DNA from: Anaerolineaceae bacterium
GTDB lineage: Bacteria; Chloroflexota; Anaerolineae; Promineifilales; Promineifilaceae
Length of the DNA stretch: 64,000 nucleotides
Direction of reading: 5' to 3'
Assembly: GCA_002699125.1 (NCBI GenBank)
Contig: PABI01000123.1
Location: 124,001-188,000, forward strand
Positions within the stretch are counted from its first letter, which is position 1. Each line of letters starts with the position of its first letter. Below are positions 43,647 through 52,019 of this stretch, piece by piece. A model generated the notes under the pieces. The model was not told the origin of the DNA. It did no database searches and saw nothing but the letters and a program-made list of their open reading frames with translations. Both the position numbers and the translations under genes were made by a program.

Positions 43647-44204
43647 ATGAAACAATCAGCCAGCCAGACTGTTGGACCTTACTTTCGTATTGGGCTGATT
43701 TACGGCCAGCCGCAAAATGAGCTGGTGCAAGAAAAAACATCTGGCGAACGCATCAAAATAACCGGCTACGTGCTGGATGGCGATGGCCAACCCATCACCG
43801 ATGCCATGGTAGAAATATGGCAGCCAGATGCCAACGGCATCTACAACCACCCGAGCGATCCCCTACAGGCGCAAGCCGATCCTCATTTTCGCGGGTTTGG
43901 CCGGGCCGAAACGCGCATTGAGGGTAGATACGAATTCAAAACCATCAAGCCCGGTGGTCGCGATAGACAGGCACCGTACATCAACGTTAACGTTTTTTCC
44001 CGAGGCATGTTAATTCACGCCCTCACCCGCATCTATTTTGCCGACGAACCAGCCAACGAAACAGATGCCGTCCTCAATGCAATAGACGGCGACCGGCGGC
44101 ACACGCTCATTGCCGTTCCCGAACAATCGAGTGATTTACCAACTTACCGTTTTGATATCCACGTCCAAGGGAATAAGGAAACCGTATTTTTTAATCCAGA
44201 GTAG
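43647..44204 (+). CDS. pcaG: Protocatechuate 3,4-dioxygenase alpha subunit
   Basis: A 185-residue partner of PcaH. The start QTVGPYFRIGL and the body GDGQPITDAMVEIWQPDANGIYNHP, RDRQAPYINVNVFSRGMLIHALTRIYFAD are typical of the alpha subunit, which lacks the iron ligands. The start at 43647 is preceded by GGAGG. It ends before a dispersed hairpin element, which may separate it from the MetE-like gene. Confidence 0.95.
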   Translation: MKQSASQTVGPYFRIGLIYGQPQNELVQEKTSGERIKITGYVLDGDGQPITDAMVEIWQPDANGIYNHPSDPLQAQADPHFRGFGRAETRIEGRYEFKTIKPGGRDRQAPYINVNVFSRGMLIHALTRIYFADEPANETDAVLNAIDGDRRHTLIAVPEQSSDLPTYRFDIHVQGNKETVFFNPE

Positions 44205-44228
44205 AGCGATTTGACCGCTTGGAGTATA

Positions 44229-44287
44229 TGTCATTCCCGCGAAGGCGGGAATCCACTCGCCTGGTCTCCCGCCTTCGCGAGAGTAAC
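44229..44287. repeat. TGTCATTCCCGCGAAGGCGGGAATCC-type dispersed element, copy 2
   Basis: Left half TGTCATTCCCGCGAAGGCGG and right half CTCCCGCCTTCGCGAGAGTA form an inverted repeat between pcaG and the MetE-like gene. Related to 20836-20906; sequences of this type are dispersed in many bacterial genomes. Confidence 0.75.
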
Positions 44288-44363
44288 AAGTAAAGCTCCG
44301 GCTACTTGATTCAGTTTTCAATCTGCAGAGACATCGCTCTACACATTTGAAGGAGAACAAACC

Positions 44364-45464
44364 ATGTCTAAGATAAATCCCCCATTTCGTGCTGACCACG
44401 TGGGCAGCTTGTTAAGACCCAAATCATTATTGGAGATGCGTGCCCGATTTCACAACGGCAATATTAGCGCTGAAGAACTGCGGTCCGCTGAAGATGAGGC
44501 CATTCGTGAGGCGGTGAAGAAGCAAGAAAGCGTCGGCCTCAAAAGCATCACCGATGGCGAGTTCCGGCGCACCTATTTTCACCTGGACTTTTTGGAACAG
44601 GTCGGCGGCGTCACCGTCAGCGGGGCGATTGATGCCAACCCGGCCAAAGATGGCTTTACGCCGCCCCGGTTGGCCGTCACCGGCAAGCTGCGGCATACGA
44701 AGAATATTCAGGTAAACGATTTCAACTTTCTGCAATCGCAGGTAAGCCAAACGCCCAAAGTGTCCATTCCCTCACCAACGATGGTTCATTTTCGCGGTGG
44801 GCGGGCCGCGATTGATATTGATTCTTACCCGGATATGGATGAATTTTTTGAAGACCTGGCCCAGGTTTACCGGGACGAAATCCAGGCGCTGTATGATGCG
44901 GGCTGCCGCTACATCCAAATGGACGACACCAATCTGGCTTATTTGTGCGATCCCAAGATGCGCCAGGGGGCAATTGACCGGGGTGACGATCCCAATGAAC
45001 TGCCGCGCACCTATGCCGCGTTGATTAATTCGGTGATAGACGGCCGTCCCCAAGACCTGACCATTGGCGTACACATGTGCCGGGGCAACTTCCGCAGCAC
45101 CTGGTTTGCCCAGGGCGGCTATGAGCCGGTGGCCGAAGTGCTCTTTAATGAGATGAACGTCGATGCCTACTTCATGGAATACGACGACGAGCGCTCTGGT
45201 GATTTTTCGCCGCTGCGCTTTGTGCCGGAAAACAAAACGGTGGTGCTGGGCGTGGTCACCTCCAAAACTGGTGACCTGGAAGAGAAAGATTTTGTCATCC
45301 AGCGGGTGAAAGAAGCGGCCAAGTATATGGCGCTGGACAACATGTGCCTGAGTCCGCAGTGCGGCTTTTCCAGCACCGTACACGGCAATGAACTGACGCA
45401 CGATGCGCAGTGGGCCAAGCTGGAAATGATCGTGAACACAGCCCGGGAAATTTGGGGAGATTAA
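44364..45464 (+). CDS. MetE-like (cobalamin-independent methionine synthase II family) methyltransferase
   Basis: A 366-residue protein matching the C-terminal catalytic barrel of MetE, YxjG-like in size. Opening FRADHVGSLLRP, RYIQMDDTNLAYL, the zinc-ligand region GVHMCRGN, and the late CLSPQCGFSS are family landmarks. MetE moves a methyl group from methyltetrahydrofolate to homocysteine. Stand-alone homologues often act on other methyl donors or acceptors. Between pcaG and the Liv genes, it could instead handle the methyl group of a methoxyaromatic substrate, or be needed for methionine during C1 release. That role is inferred. The ATG follows AAGGAG. Confidence 0.85.
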   Translation: MSKINPPFRADHVGSLLRPKSLLEMRARFHNGNISAEELRSAEDEAIREAVKKQESVGLKSITDGEFRRTYFHLDFLEQVGGVTVSGAIDANPAKDGFTPPRLAVTGKLRHTKNIQVNDFNFLQSQVSQTPKVSIPSPTMVHFRGGRAAIDIDSYPDMDEFFEDLAQVYRDEIQALYDAGCRYIQMDDTNLAYLCDPKMRQGAIDRGDDPNELPRTYAALINSVIDGRPQDLTIGVHMCRGNFRSTWFAQGGYEPVAEVLFNEMNVDAYFMEYDDERSGDFSPLRFVPENKTVVLGVVTSKTGDLEEKDFVIQRVKEAAKYMALDNMCLSPQCGFSSTVHGNELTHDAQWAKLEMIVNTAREIWGD

Positions 45465-45470
45465 ACCTAC

Positions 45471-46199
45471 ATGCTCCAGGTGGACAAGATTTCCAAGGAT
45501 TTTGGTGGTTTGCGCGCCCTGAACGAGGTCACGTTTGAGGTAGCCCAGGGTGAGATTGTGGGTTTGATCGGGCCAAACGGCTCGGGCAAATCGACGGCGT
45601 TTAACGTGATCACCGGTTTTCTGCCAGCCACGTCCGGCACGGTGACGTTTAACGGCGAAACAATCACCGGCTTACCGGCGCACGAAGTGGCCCGCCGGGG
45701 CATGGCACGCACGTTTCAACTGGTACGGCCGTTTCCCCATCTCACCACCCTGGACAACGTCCTGGCAGGTTGCCTCTTTGGCCACGCCAACATGTCTACC
45801 AAAAAAGAAGGCGAACCCCGCGCCTATGAAGTGCTGGAGCTGGTGGGATTAGCCCCCAAAGCCAAATTACTGGCGCGCGATCTGACCATCATGGAGCGCA
45901 AATGGCTGGAAGTAGCCCGCGCCCTGGCGGGCAACCCCACCCTGCTGCTGCTAGATGAATTTATGGCCGGGCTGAATCCCAAAGAAATCCCGGAAGCGCT
46001 GGCTCTCATTCGGCGGCTCAACGCGTCTGGCATTACCATCATCGTTGTGGAGCACATTATTAAAGCGATTACCAACGTGTGTGAACGGGTGATTGTGTTA
46101 AATGCAGGGCGAAAACTGGCGGAGGGAACGGCCGTAGAAGTCATTGAAAATCCACGCGTCATCGAAGCGTACCTGGGATCGCATTATGCTAAAAATTGA
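45471..46199 (+). CDS. livG: Branched-chain-amino-acid-type ABC transporter ATPase (LivG-like)
   Basis: A 242-residue ATPase. Walker A is GPNGSGKS, Walker B is LLLLDEFMAGLNP and the H-loop is VVEHI. The ABC signature is degenerate: where LSxGxQ is expected the protein reads LTIMERKWLEVARAL. LivG proteins often vary here, but this is further from consensus than usual. It starts six bases after the MetE-like gene and overlaps the LivF-like gene by 14 bp. Given the island, an aromatic acid is a likelier substrate than an amino acid. Confidence 0.9.
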   Translation: MLQVDKISKDFGGLRALNEVTFEVAQGEIVGLIGPNGSGKSTAFNVITGFLPATSGTVTFNGETITGLPAHEVARRGMARTFQLVRPFPHLTTLDNVLAGCLFGHANMSTKKEGEPRAYEVLELVGLAPKAKLLARDLTIMERKWLEVARALAGNPTLLLLDEFMAGLNPKEIPEALALIRRLNASGITIIVVEHIIKAITNVCERVIVLNAGRKLAEGTAVEVIENPRVIEAYLGSHYAKN

Positions 46200-46890
46200 A
46201 AATATCCAGGTGGCTTACGGCGAAATTCAGGTGGTGTGGGACGTCTCACTAAACGTGCCGCCGCAATCCATCGTGGCTCTGCTAGGACCCAACGGCGCGG
46301 GCAAAACCACCACGCTTAAATCGGTGATGGGGCTGCTGCCACCTCTGGGCGGGAAGATACTCTTCCAGGGGGAGTCCATTGTCGGCAAAGCGCCCCATGA
46401 AATTGTGAACAGTGGTCTGACGCTGGTGCCGGAATGGCGCGGCACGTTCTCCTCACTCACCGTCCTGGAAAATTTGGAGTTGGGCGCGTTTCCGCCACGG
46501 GCGCGGCCACACAAAGACACAACATTGCGCGAGGTATTTGAGATTTTTCCCCGACTGGCGGAGCGGAAATCGCAGCTGGCAGGCACGATGAGCGGCGGCG
46601 AGCGGCAAATGTTGGCCATTGGCCGGGCGCTCATGGCCAAGCCGGAGATGCTCATCCTGGACGAGCCATCGCTAGGGCTGGCGCCGCTGATTGTAGAAAA
46701 CACGTTTAAGCGGATCGTCGAGATTAACCAGCAGGGGGTTTCTATTTTAATTGTGGAGCAGAACGTCCACCTGACCCTGGAAACGGCCGATTACGGCTAC
46801 ATCATCGAAACGGGGCAGATTGTGAAAGAGGGACCCTGCCAACAGTTACTGCGGGACCCCGCCGTTAAAGAAGCATATCTGAGTTTATAG
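46186..46890 (+). CDS. livF: Branched-chain-amino-acid-type ABC transporter ATPase (LivF-like)
   Basis: A 234-residue ATPase with canonical Walker A (GPNGAGKT), signature MSGGERQML, Walker B MLILDEPSLGLAP and H-loop IVEQNVH. It pairs with the LivG-like protein to drive the LivH/LivM channel. The start was set at the ATG at 46186 (MLKIENIQVAYG), overlapping the livG end by 14 bp. It is three bases from livH. Confidence 0.92.
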   Translation: MLKIENIQVAYGEIQVVWDVSLNVPPQSIVALLGPNGAGKTTTLKSVMGLLPPLGGKILFQGESIVGKAPHEIVNSGLTLVPEWRGTFSSLTVLENLELGAFPPRARPHKDTTLREVFEIFPRLAERKSQLAGTMSGGERQMLAIGRALMAKPEMLILDEPSLGLAPLIVENTFKRIVEINQQGVSILIVEQNVHLTLETADYGYIIETGQIVKEGPCQQLLRDPAVKEAYLSL

Positions 46891-46893
46891 CTT

Positions 46894-47778
46894 ATGGACA
46901 CACTCATTCAATCGGCCGTTTCTGGTGCATTGGTCGGCGCAATTTATGGCTTGGCGGCGCTGGGGCTTTCTTTGGCGTTTGGTGTGCTTAAAGTGCTCAA
47001 CGTGGCCCACGGCGAGCTCATCATGTTGGGCGGCTATGCCGCTTTTTACCTTTTCACCTTGCTTGGACTAGATCCATTTGTCTCCCTGGCGATTGTTTTT
47101 GCCATGTTGGCGGTGATGGGCCTGATTTTGCACGCACTCGTCTTCCGCCACATCGTTAAACTCGACGAGGAAAATCGGATCAAAAATTCATTACTTTTGG
47201 GCTTTGGCCTGACGCTGATTTTGCAAACGGCCGCAGTCCGCCTTTTCACCGCCGATGATCGGGGCATCCTCACCAGTTATTCTTCCTCCGCCTGGCAAAT
47301 TGACGATATTCGCTTCCCCTTCGTGCGCGTGGCGGGTTTGGTGGTGGCCATTGCCGCTGTCTTTTTGCTCGAATGGTTCCTGAAACAAACCTACTGGGGC
47401 AAAGCATTGCGGGCTACCAGCGAAGATTGGACCACCGCCGCCCTCACCGGTATCGACATTCGCCGCGTTTACCTGCTGGCCTTTGGCATTTCAGCCGGGC
47501 TGGCCGGCATCACCGGTGTGCTGATTGGGCTGGGGTTCAGCGTCAATCCGTCCATCGGCTTGCAGTGGACGCTCAAAGCGTTGATCGTTGTTGTGCTGGC
47601 CGGGCTGGGCAGTATGCGCGGCACGCTGCTGGGCGGTATATTGCTGGGCCTGGCCGAAGCGTTCACTTCTATTCTTATTCCAGGAGGTGGTGCTTATCGC
47701 GAAATTGTGGGGCTGATCATTTTTCTCATCGTTTTAAGTTTACGGCCGCAGGGCCTCTTTGGAGGCCAACATGCTTGA
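46894..47778 (+). CDS. livH: Branched-chain-amino-acid-type ABC permease (LivH-like)
   Basis: A 294-residue membrane protein with eight or nine hydrophobic segments. Typical opening SGALVGAIYGLAALGLSLAFGVLKVLNVAHGELIMLG and the late GLGSMRGTLLGGILLGLAEAF loop identify the LivH family. It starts three bases after livF, and its last codons overlap livM by eight bases. Confidence 0.93.
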   Translation: MDTLIQSAVSGALVGAIYGLAALGLSLAFGVLKVLNVAHGELIMLGGYAAFYLFTLLGLDPFVSLAIVFAMLAVMGLILHALVFRHIVKLDEENRIKNSLLLGFGLTLILQTAAVRLFTADDRGILTSYSSSAWQIDDIRFPFVRVAGLVVAIAAVFLLEWFLKQTYWGKALRATSEDWTTAALTGIDIRRVYLLAFGISAGLAGITGVLIGLGFSVNPSIGLQWTLKALIVVVLAGLGSMRGTLLGGILLGLAEAFTSILIPGGGAYREIVGLIIFLIVLSLRPQGLFGGQHA

Positions 47779-48736
47779 GCGGCGCAGCAAAATCCTCATT
47801 GTTGGTGGCATTGTAGCCATCTTGCTCACCTTGCCGCTGCTCATCGACAACGACAAGACATTGACCATTGCTATTCTTACCTTCATTATTGCGGCGCTGG
47901 CCGCCAGCTGGAACATTGTCGGTGGCTTTGCCGGGCAAATTAGCCTGGGGCACGCTGCATTCTTTGGCATTGGCTCACTGTTGACACGCCTGCTGTGGCT
48001 GCAAGGCTGGCCGCTCCTGGTGTGCACATTATTGAGCGGCGTGGCGGCGGCTGTGGCGGCGTTCATCCTTGGTTTTCCTGGCCTGCGCCTGAAAGGGATC
48101 TACTTTTCCATTGGCACCCTGGCGTTAGCTGAAGCAATTCGCATTACGGTGGGCAATGTGCTGCCTACGGTTTCGGCGCTGCCCGTTGAGGCATTGCGCG
48201 GGTACAGTCTTGAGTCTCGTTATTACCTTTCCTTTGCGGTGCTGGTGTTGACAACGGCCGTTTCCCATTGGCTCACGTTTTCCCGGCTCGGTTTAGGCAT
48301 GATGAGCGTGCGCGAGGATGAAGATGCTGCCCGGGCCATTGGCGTCAACGTATTTCGGCACAAGCTCACCGCCTTCACCCTCAGTGCGGCCCTGGCCGGG
48401 CTGGCCGGCAGCAGCTTTGCTTATTTTCACGTTAGCTACTATCCCAGCCTGGCCTTCAGCCCCGAATGGACCTTCGATGCCATCATCGTCACCTTTGTCG
48501 GCGGGGTGGGCACGGTGGTTGGCCCATTGGTAGGCGCCGTGTTTTTCGTTTTGGTGCGGGATGTGTTAGCCGCCAATCTGGTGGGCTTCCATTTACTCAT
48601 TTTTGGCGTCCTTTTTATTATCGTTGTGCTGCTTTTACCGGGTGGATTGATGGAAATTTGGGATCGGTACCGGGCGCGGCAACGGCCGTTACCCCCCAGC
48701 CCCGTCCTCAGCCCACCCGCAAAAGAAAGTGATTGA
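47771..48736 (+). CDS. livM: Branched-chain-amino-acid-type ABC permease (LivM-like)
   Basis: A 321-residue membrane protein with about nine segments. ALAASWNIVGGFAGQISLGHAAFFGIG, GLRLKGIYFSIGTLALAEAIRI, MSVREDEDAARAIGVN and FVGGVGTVVGPLVGAVFF are LivM landmarks. The ATG at 47771 has GGAGG five bases upstream and overlaps livH. Confidence 0.93.
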   Translation: MLERRSKILIVGGIVAILLTLPLLIDNDKTLTIAILTFIIAALAASWNIVGGFAGQISLGHAAFFGIGSLLTRLLWLQGWPLLVCTLLSGVAAAVAAFILGFPGLRLKGIYFSIGTLALAEAIRITVGNVLPTVSALPVEALRGYSLESRYYLSFAVLVLTTAVSHWLTFSRLGLGMMSVREDEDAARAIGVNVFRHKLTAFTLSAALAGLAGSSFAYFHVSYYPSLAFSPEWTFDAIIVTFVGGVGTVVGPLVGAVFFVLVRDVLAANLVGFHLLIFGVLFIIVVLLLPGGLMEIWDRYRARQRPLPPSPVLSPPAKESD

Positions 48737-48775
48737 CCCATTTGTTCCGTTCATATATTCAGAAAAGGAGAAGAG

Positions 48776-49987
48776 ATGATGCACAAGAAAATCCTGTTTT
48801 TGTTATTGGCAGCATTCAGTCTGGTTCTGGTGGCCTGTGGCGGCGGCGAAGAAGCACCAGAAACCATCAAGGTGGGAGCCGTCGTTCCCTTGTCTGGGCC
48901 ATTTGCCGGTGGCGGGGCACAGGTGGATCGCGGCTACAAGATGGCCGTGGCCGACATCAACGCCGCCGGCGGTGTTTACGTTGAAGAATACGATGCCAAC
49001 ATTCCCCTTGAGCTCATTCTGCTAGACGATGAATCCGACCCCAACGCCACCGTTTCCCATCTAGAATCGCTCAATTCTGACGAAAACGTCGTGGCTTACC
49101 TGGGCGGATTTGGCAGCAGTCTGCACGCCGCCGCCGCCGCCATCGCCGAAAAGAACCAGATTCCCTACATTGGCGTCGCCTTTGCCCTGCAAGCCCCCCA
49201 CAGCGAGGGATATGAATATCTATTCTCACCCTTCCCTAAATCGCCCGATCTGTCCGATTCGCTCTTTGAGATGGTAAACGCTTACACCACTGAAGAAAAT
49301 CGTCCCACGCGGGTGGCCATCTTCCAGGAATCCACCGATTGGGGTGAGGAAATGGCTGCTTTGTGGCAGGAAAGCGCGCCAGAATATGGCTATGAAGTCG
49401 TGGTTCATGAAGAATATGCTCCCGGCACAACCGATTACACAGATCTGATCCTGAGGGCCCAGGAGGCTGAAGCCAACATGCTGTTGGCGCTGCCCATCCC
49501 ACCGGACGGCATTGCCCTTTACCGGCAAATGGGCGAGTTGGGCTATACGCCAGACTTCTCCTTCATGGTAAGAGCCGCTGACGTGCCTACCTGGCGTGAC
49601 CTGGGCACGGTGGGTGATTACGTGGTGCTGGCTCCCGGCTGGCACAATGCCATGACCTATGCCGGCGTTGAGGAACTCAATGCGCAGCATGTCGAGATGG
49701 AAGGCCGTCCAGCCGATCCGATGGTGGGACCGGCTTATTCGGCCATTCAGATTTTGGTTGATGCTATTGAGCGGGCCGGCACGCTTGAGCATGAGGCGCT
49801 GCGGGATGCCATTGCCGAGACGGACATGACAGCTATGATTGGCCCAGTGACCTTCCGTGATGACGGGACGGGGATTGTTGTGACGCCGTTCCTGCAATAT
49901 CAAAATGGGGAGATTGAACTGGTGTGGCCGCAGGAGTTTGCCACGGCCGATCTGGTCATCCCTGCCCCACCTTTCAACGAGCGTTAA
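48776..49987 (+). CDS. livK: ABC transporter substrate-binding lipoprotein (LivK-like)
   Basis: A 403-residue binding protein anchored by a lipobox (LVLVAC, Cys near 21). The mature part is a Peripla_BP_6 domain (IKVGAVVPLSGPFAGGGAQVDRGYKMAVADINAAGG; LGGFGSSLHAAAAAIAEKNQIPYIGVAFA). It captures the ligand for LivFGHM. Aromatic acid binding fits the neighbouring genes but is unproved. An AAGGAG site precedes the tandem ATG ATG. Confidence 0.92.
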   Translation: MMHKKILFLLLAAFSLVLVACGGGEEAPETIKVGAVVPLSGPFAGGGAQVDRGYKMAVADINAAGGVYVEEYDANIPLELILLDDESDPNATVSHLESLNSDENVVAYLGGFGSSLHAAAAAIAEKNQIPYIGVAFALQAPHSEGYEYLFSPFPKSPDLSDSLFEMVNAYTTEENRPTRVAIFQESTDWGEEMAALWQESAPEYGYEVVVHEEYAPGTTDYTDLILRAQEAEANMLLALPIPPDGIALYRQMGELGYTPDFSFMVRAADVPTWRDLGTVGDYVVLAPGWHNAMTYAGVEELNAQHVEMEGRPADPMVGPAYSAIQILVDAIERAGTLEHEALRDAIAETDMTAMIGPVTFRDDGTGIVVTPFLQYQNGEIELVWPQEFATADLVIPAPPFNER

Positions 49988-49997
49988 TATTTTATTA

Positions 49998-50056
49998 GGA
50001 CACAGATTACACAGATAAACACAGATTTGCTTCTTATATCTGTGCAATCTGTGTCC
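49998..50056. repeat. 19-bp arm inverted repeat of the CACAGATTACACAGAT type
   Basis: GGACACAGATTACACAGAT (49998-50016) and ATCTGTGCAATCTGTGTCC (50038-50056) match with one mismatch. It lies between livK and pcaB and may attenuate transcription; it belongs to the dispersed language-like elements. Confidence 0.7.
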
Positions 50057-50070
50057 CCATTCCTGTTTAA

Positions 50071-51411
50071 ATGGCATTTTCACCTCTGGATTCGCAACTG
50101 TTTTCTACCCTATTCAACCACGCCGAAGTCGCTGAGCAGTTTTCTGATGCGCATTTTGTGCAATACATGGTAGATGTGGAAACGGCCCTGGCCGTGGTGC
50201 AGGGTCAGTTGGGCATCATTCCTGAGGGGGCTGCGGCACAGATTGTGGCGGGAACGGCCGTATTCACCCCAAATTCCGATCATCTGCGCGCCGGGATGGA
50301 AAAGGCTGGCGTGCCGGTCAGCGAACTCGTGCACCAGCTGCGGGCGCACGTGGGGGAAAACGCTGCCGATTACGTACATTGGGGCGCAACCACGCAGGAC
50401 ATCGTGGACACGGCGCGGATTTTACAAATTCGGGCGGTGTTGGCCCTGTTGGAAGCAGCGCTTGAAGATGTGATTGGCAACCTGGCCCAGCTCGCTGACC
50501 AGCACCGGCATACGTTGATGGCTGGACGCACTCATTCGCAGCAGGCGATGCCCATCACCTTTGGCCTGAAGGTGGCCAACTGGCTGGCCCCACTGCTGCG
50601 CCATCGCCAGCGACTATCCGAAATGAAACCGCGCCTGCTGGTGGTGCAGTTTGGCGGGGCGGCGGGCACGCTGGCGGCGTTGGGGGAGAACGGTACGGCC
50701 GTACAAACCGCCCTGGCTCAAGAACTCAACCTCAATGTGCCACCTACCCCCTGGCACACCCAGCGCGATAATCTGGCCGAGCTGGCCGGCTGGCTCTCCC
50801 TGGTGAGCGGCAGCCTGGCCAAAATGGCCCAGGACATCATCTTGCTGGCGCAGTCTGAAGTGGCAGAAGTGCGCGAAACGGCCGATTCCTCCCGTGGTGG
50901 CTCCAGCACGATGCCGCAAAAGCACAACCCCATCATCAGCGAGCTGATCATTGCCGCCGCCCGCACCAATGCGTCTTTGCTCTCAGCTATGCACCAGGCG
51001 CTAATCCAGGAACACGAGCGGGGCACGCACGGTTGGCAGATGGAGTGGCTGACGCTGCCGCAGATGATGGGGTTTACGGCCGCTGCCCTGCAAAAAGCCC
51101 GTTTCCTCAGCCAAAACCTGGTCGTCGATGAAGCGCGAATGCGGCAAAACGTGGCGGCAGCCAACGGCCTGATGTTGGCCGAAGCCATCACCTTTGCCCT
51201 GGCCCCCAACCACATGAGCCGCACCGAGGCCAAGCAGTTGGTGAAGGCCGCCTGCCAGGTAGCCCTGCAAGAAAATCGGCATCTGGTGGATGTGGTGCAG
51301 GCGCAAACAAACGCACCGCTTGATTGGCTATCCTTACGCGATGAATCTGCCTATTTAGGCGCGGCAAACGAATTTATTGATCGGGTTTTGGCTCATTGTA
51401 AGACAGGCTAG
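50071..51411 (+). CDS. pcaB: 3-carboxy-cis,cis-muconate cycloisomerase
   Basis: A 446-residue fumarase/aspartase-superfamily enzyme that closes beta-carboxymuconate to gamma-carboxymuconolactone, the substrate of PcaC. Superfamily landmarks: VHWGATTQDIVDTA near 105, RTHSQQAMPITFGLKVANW, and the signature GGSSTMPQKHNPIISE near 280. The gene follows livK with a 84-bp gap containing an inverted repeat, so it may be partly independent. It overlaps the convergent USP-like gene by four bases. It completes the set HG-B-C-D for protocatechuate ortho cleavage. Confidence 0.95.
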   Translation: MAFSPLDSQLFSTLFNHAEVAEQFSDAHFVQYMVDVETALAVVQGQLGIIPEGAAAQIVAGTAVFTPNSDHLRAGMEKAGVPVSELVHQLRAHVGENAADYVHWGATTQDIVDTARILQIRAVLALLEAALEDVIGNLAQLADQHRHTLMAGRTHSQQAMPITFGLKVANWLAPLLRHRQRLSEMKPRLLVVQFGGAAGTLAALGENGTAVQTALAQELNLNVPPTPWHTQRDNLAELAGWLSLVSGSLAKMAQDIILLAQSEVAEVRETADSSRGGSSTMPQKHNPIISELIIAAARTNASLLSAMHQALIQEHERGTHGWQMEWLTLPQMMGFTAAALQKARFLSQNLVVDEARMRQNVAAANGLMLAEAITFALAPNHMSRTEAKQLVKAACQVALQENRHLVDVVQAQTNAPLDWLSLRDESAYLGAANEFIDRVLAHCKTG

Positions 51412-51896
51412 TTGATTGTGGCAGACAGGTTCGGCTTGTCATCATCAGCAGCATAGCGACGCACCAGTTCACCCGCTTCCACCACCAGCATCTCTACCCC
51501 CTTTTCCTGCACCGTGTTGGCCAAAATAGCCAGATAGCGCTCGTCTGTAACGCCCACTCCCTCGCTTGACTTACCAATAATAACCGTCTCCACTTCTTGC
51601 TCACCGATCACGTCGGCCAAAGCCTCGCGGAAGACACCCTGCCGCACCATGATGTCGGCCACTACACCTGCCTTTTGCGCCCGATCTTGCGCCATGCCCA
51701 GCAAAAATTCACCCATTTCGTCCAGTTCGTGGGCCACATCTACCAGCAGCGGGCTGGACAGATTATCAAGAAAGCGTACGTCGGACACATAGAGAAAAAT
51801 CAGGCGGGCATTGCGCTCTTTGGCCAGCCGAATGGCCCACTGTTGGTTAGGAATACTCGACTTACCACCACGTGTGGGGCATAAAATAACAGGCAT
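51408..51896 (-). CDS. Universal-stress-protein-like nucleotide-binding protein
   Basis: A 162-residue protein with a Rossmann-like USP layout: ILCPTRGGKSSIPNQQWAIRLAKERNARLIFLYVSD at the start, then IMVRQGVFREALADVIGEQEVETVIIGKSSEG. The GX2GX9G ATP motif is only partly kept. The start is the ATG at 51896 after AGGAGG. It is probably a stress-related binding protein. It lies upstream of nothing obvious and is convergent with pcaB. Confidence 0.75.
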   Translation of the reverse strand: MPVILCPTRGGKSSIPNQQWAIRLAKERNARLIFLYVSDVRFLDNLSSPLLVDVAHELDEMGEFLLGMAQDRAQKAGVVADIMVRQGVFREALADVIGEQEVETVIIGKSSEGVGVTDERYLAILANTVQEKGVEMLVVEAGELVRRYAADDDKPNLSATIN

Positions 51897-51921
51897 AGGT
51901 TTCCTCCTATGTAAAAGAATG

Positions 51922-51999
51922 GTACGCTGATTTGCCTGATCTTCCTGATGTCGCAGGACGACCGCTTCGCGATCAGGGCAATCAGGCAAATCAGCGTAC
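51922..51999. repeat. 19-bp perfect inverted repeat (GTACGCTGATTTGCCTGAT type)
   Basis: Arms 51922-51940 and 51981-51999 are exact reverse complements; an inner GATCAGG/CCTGAT pair extends the fold. It lies between the NhaD-type transporter and the USP-like gene, on whose strand it could serve as a terminator-like structure. Confidence 0.8.
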
Positions 52000-52019
52000 T
52001 ATTTCCTCATGTCGTCTCC

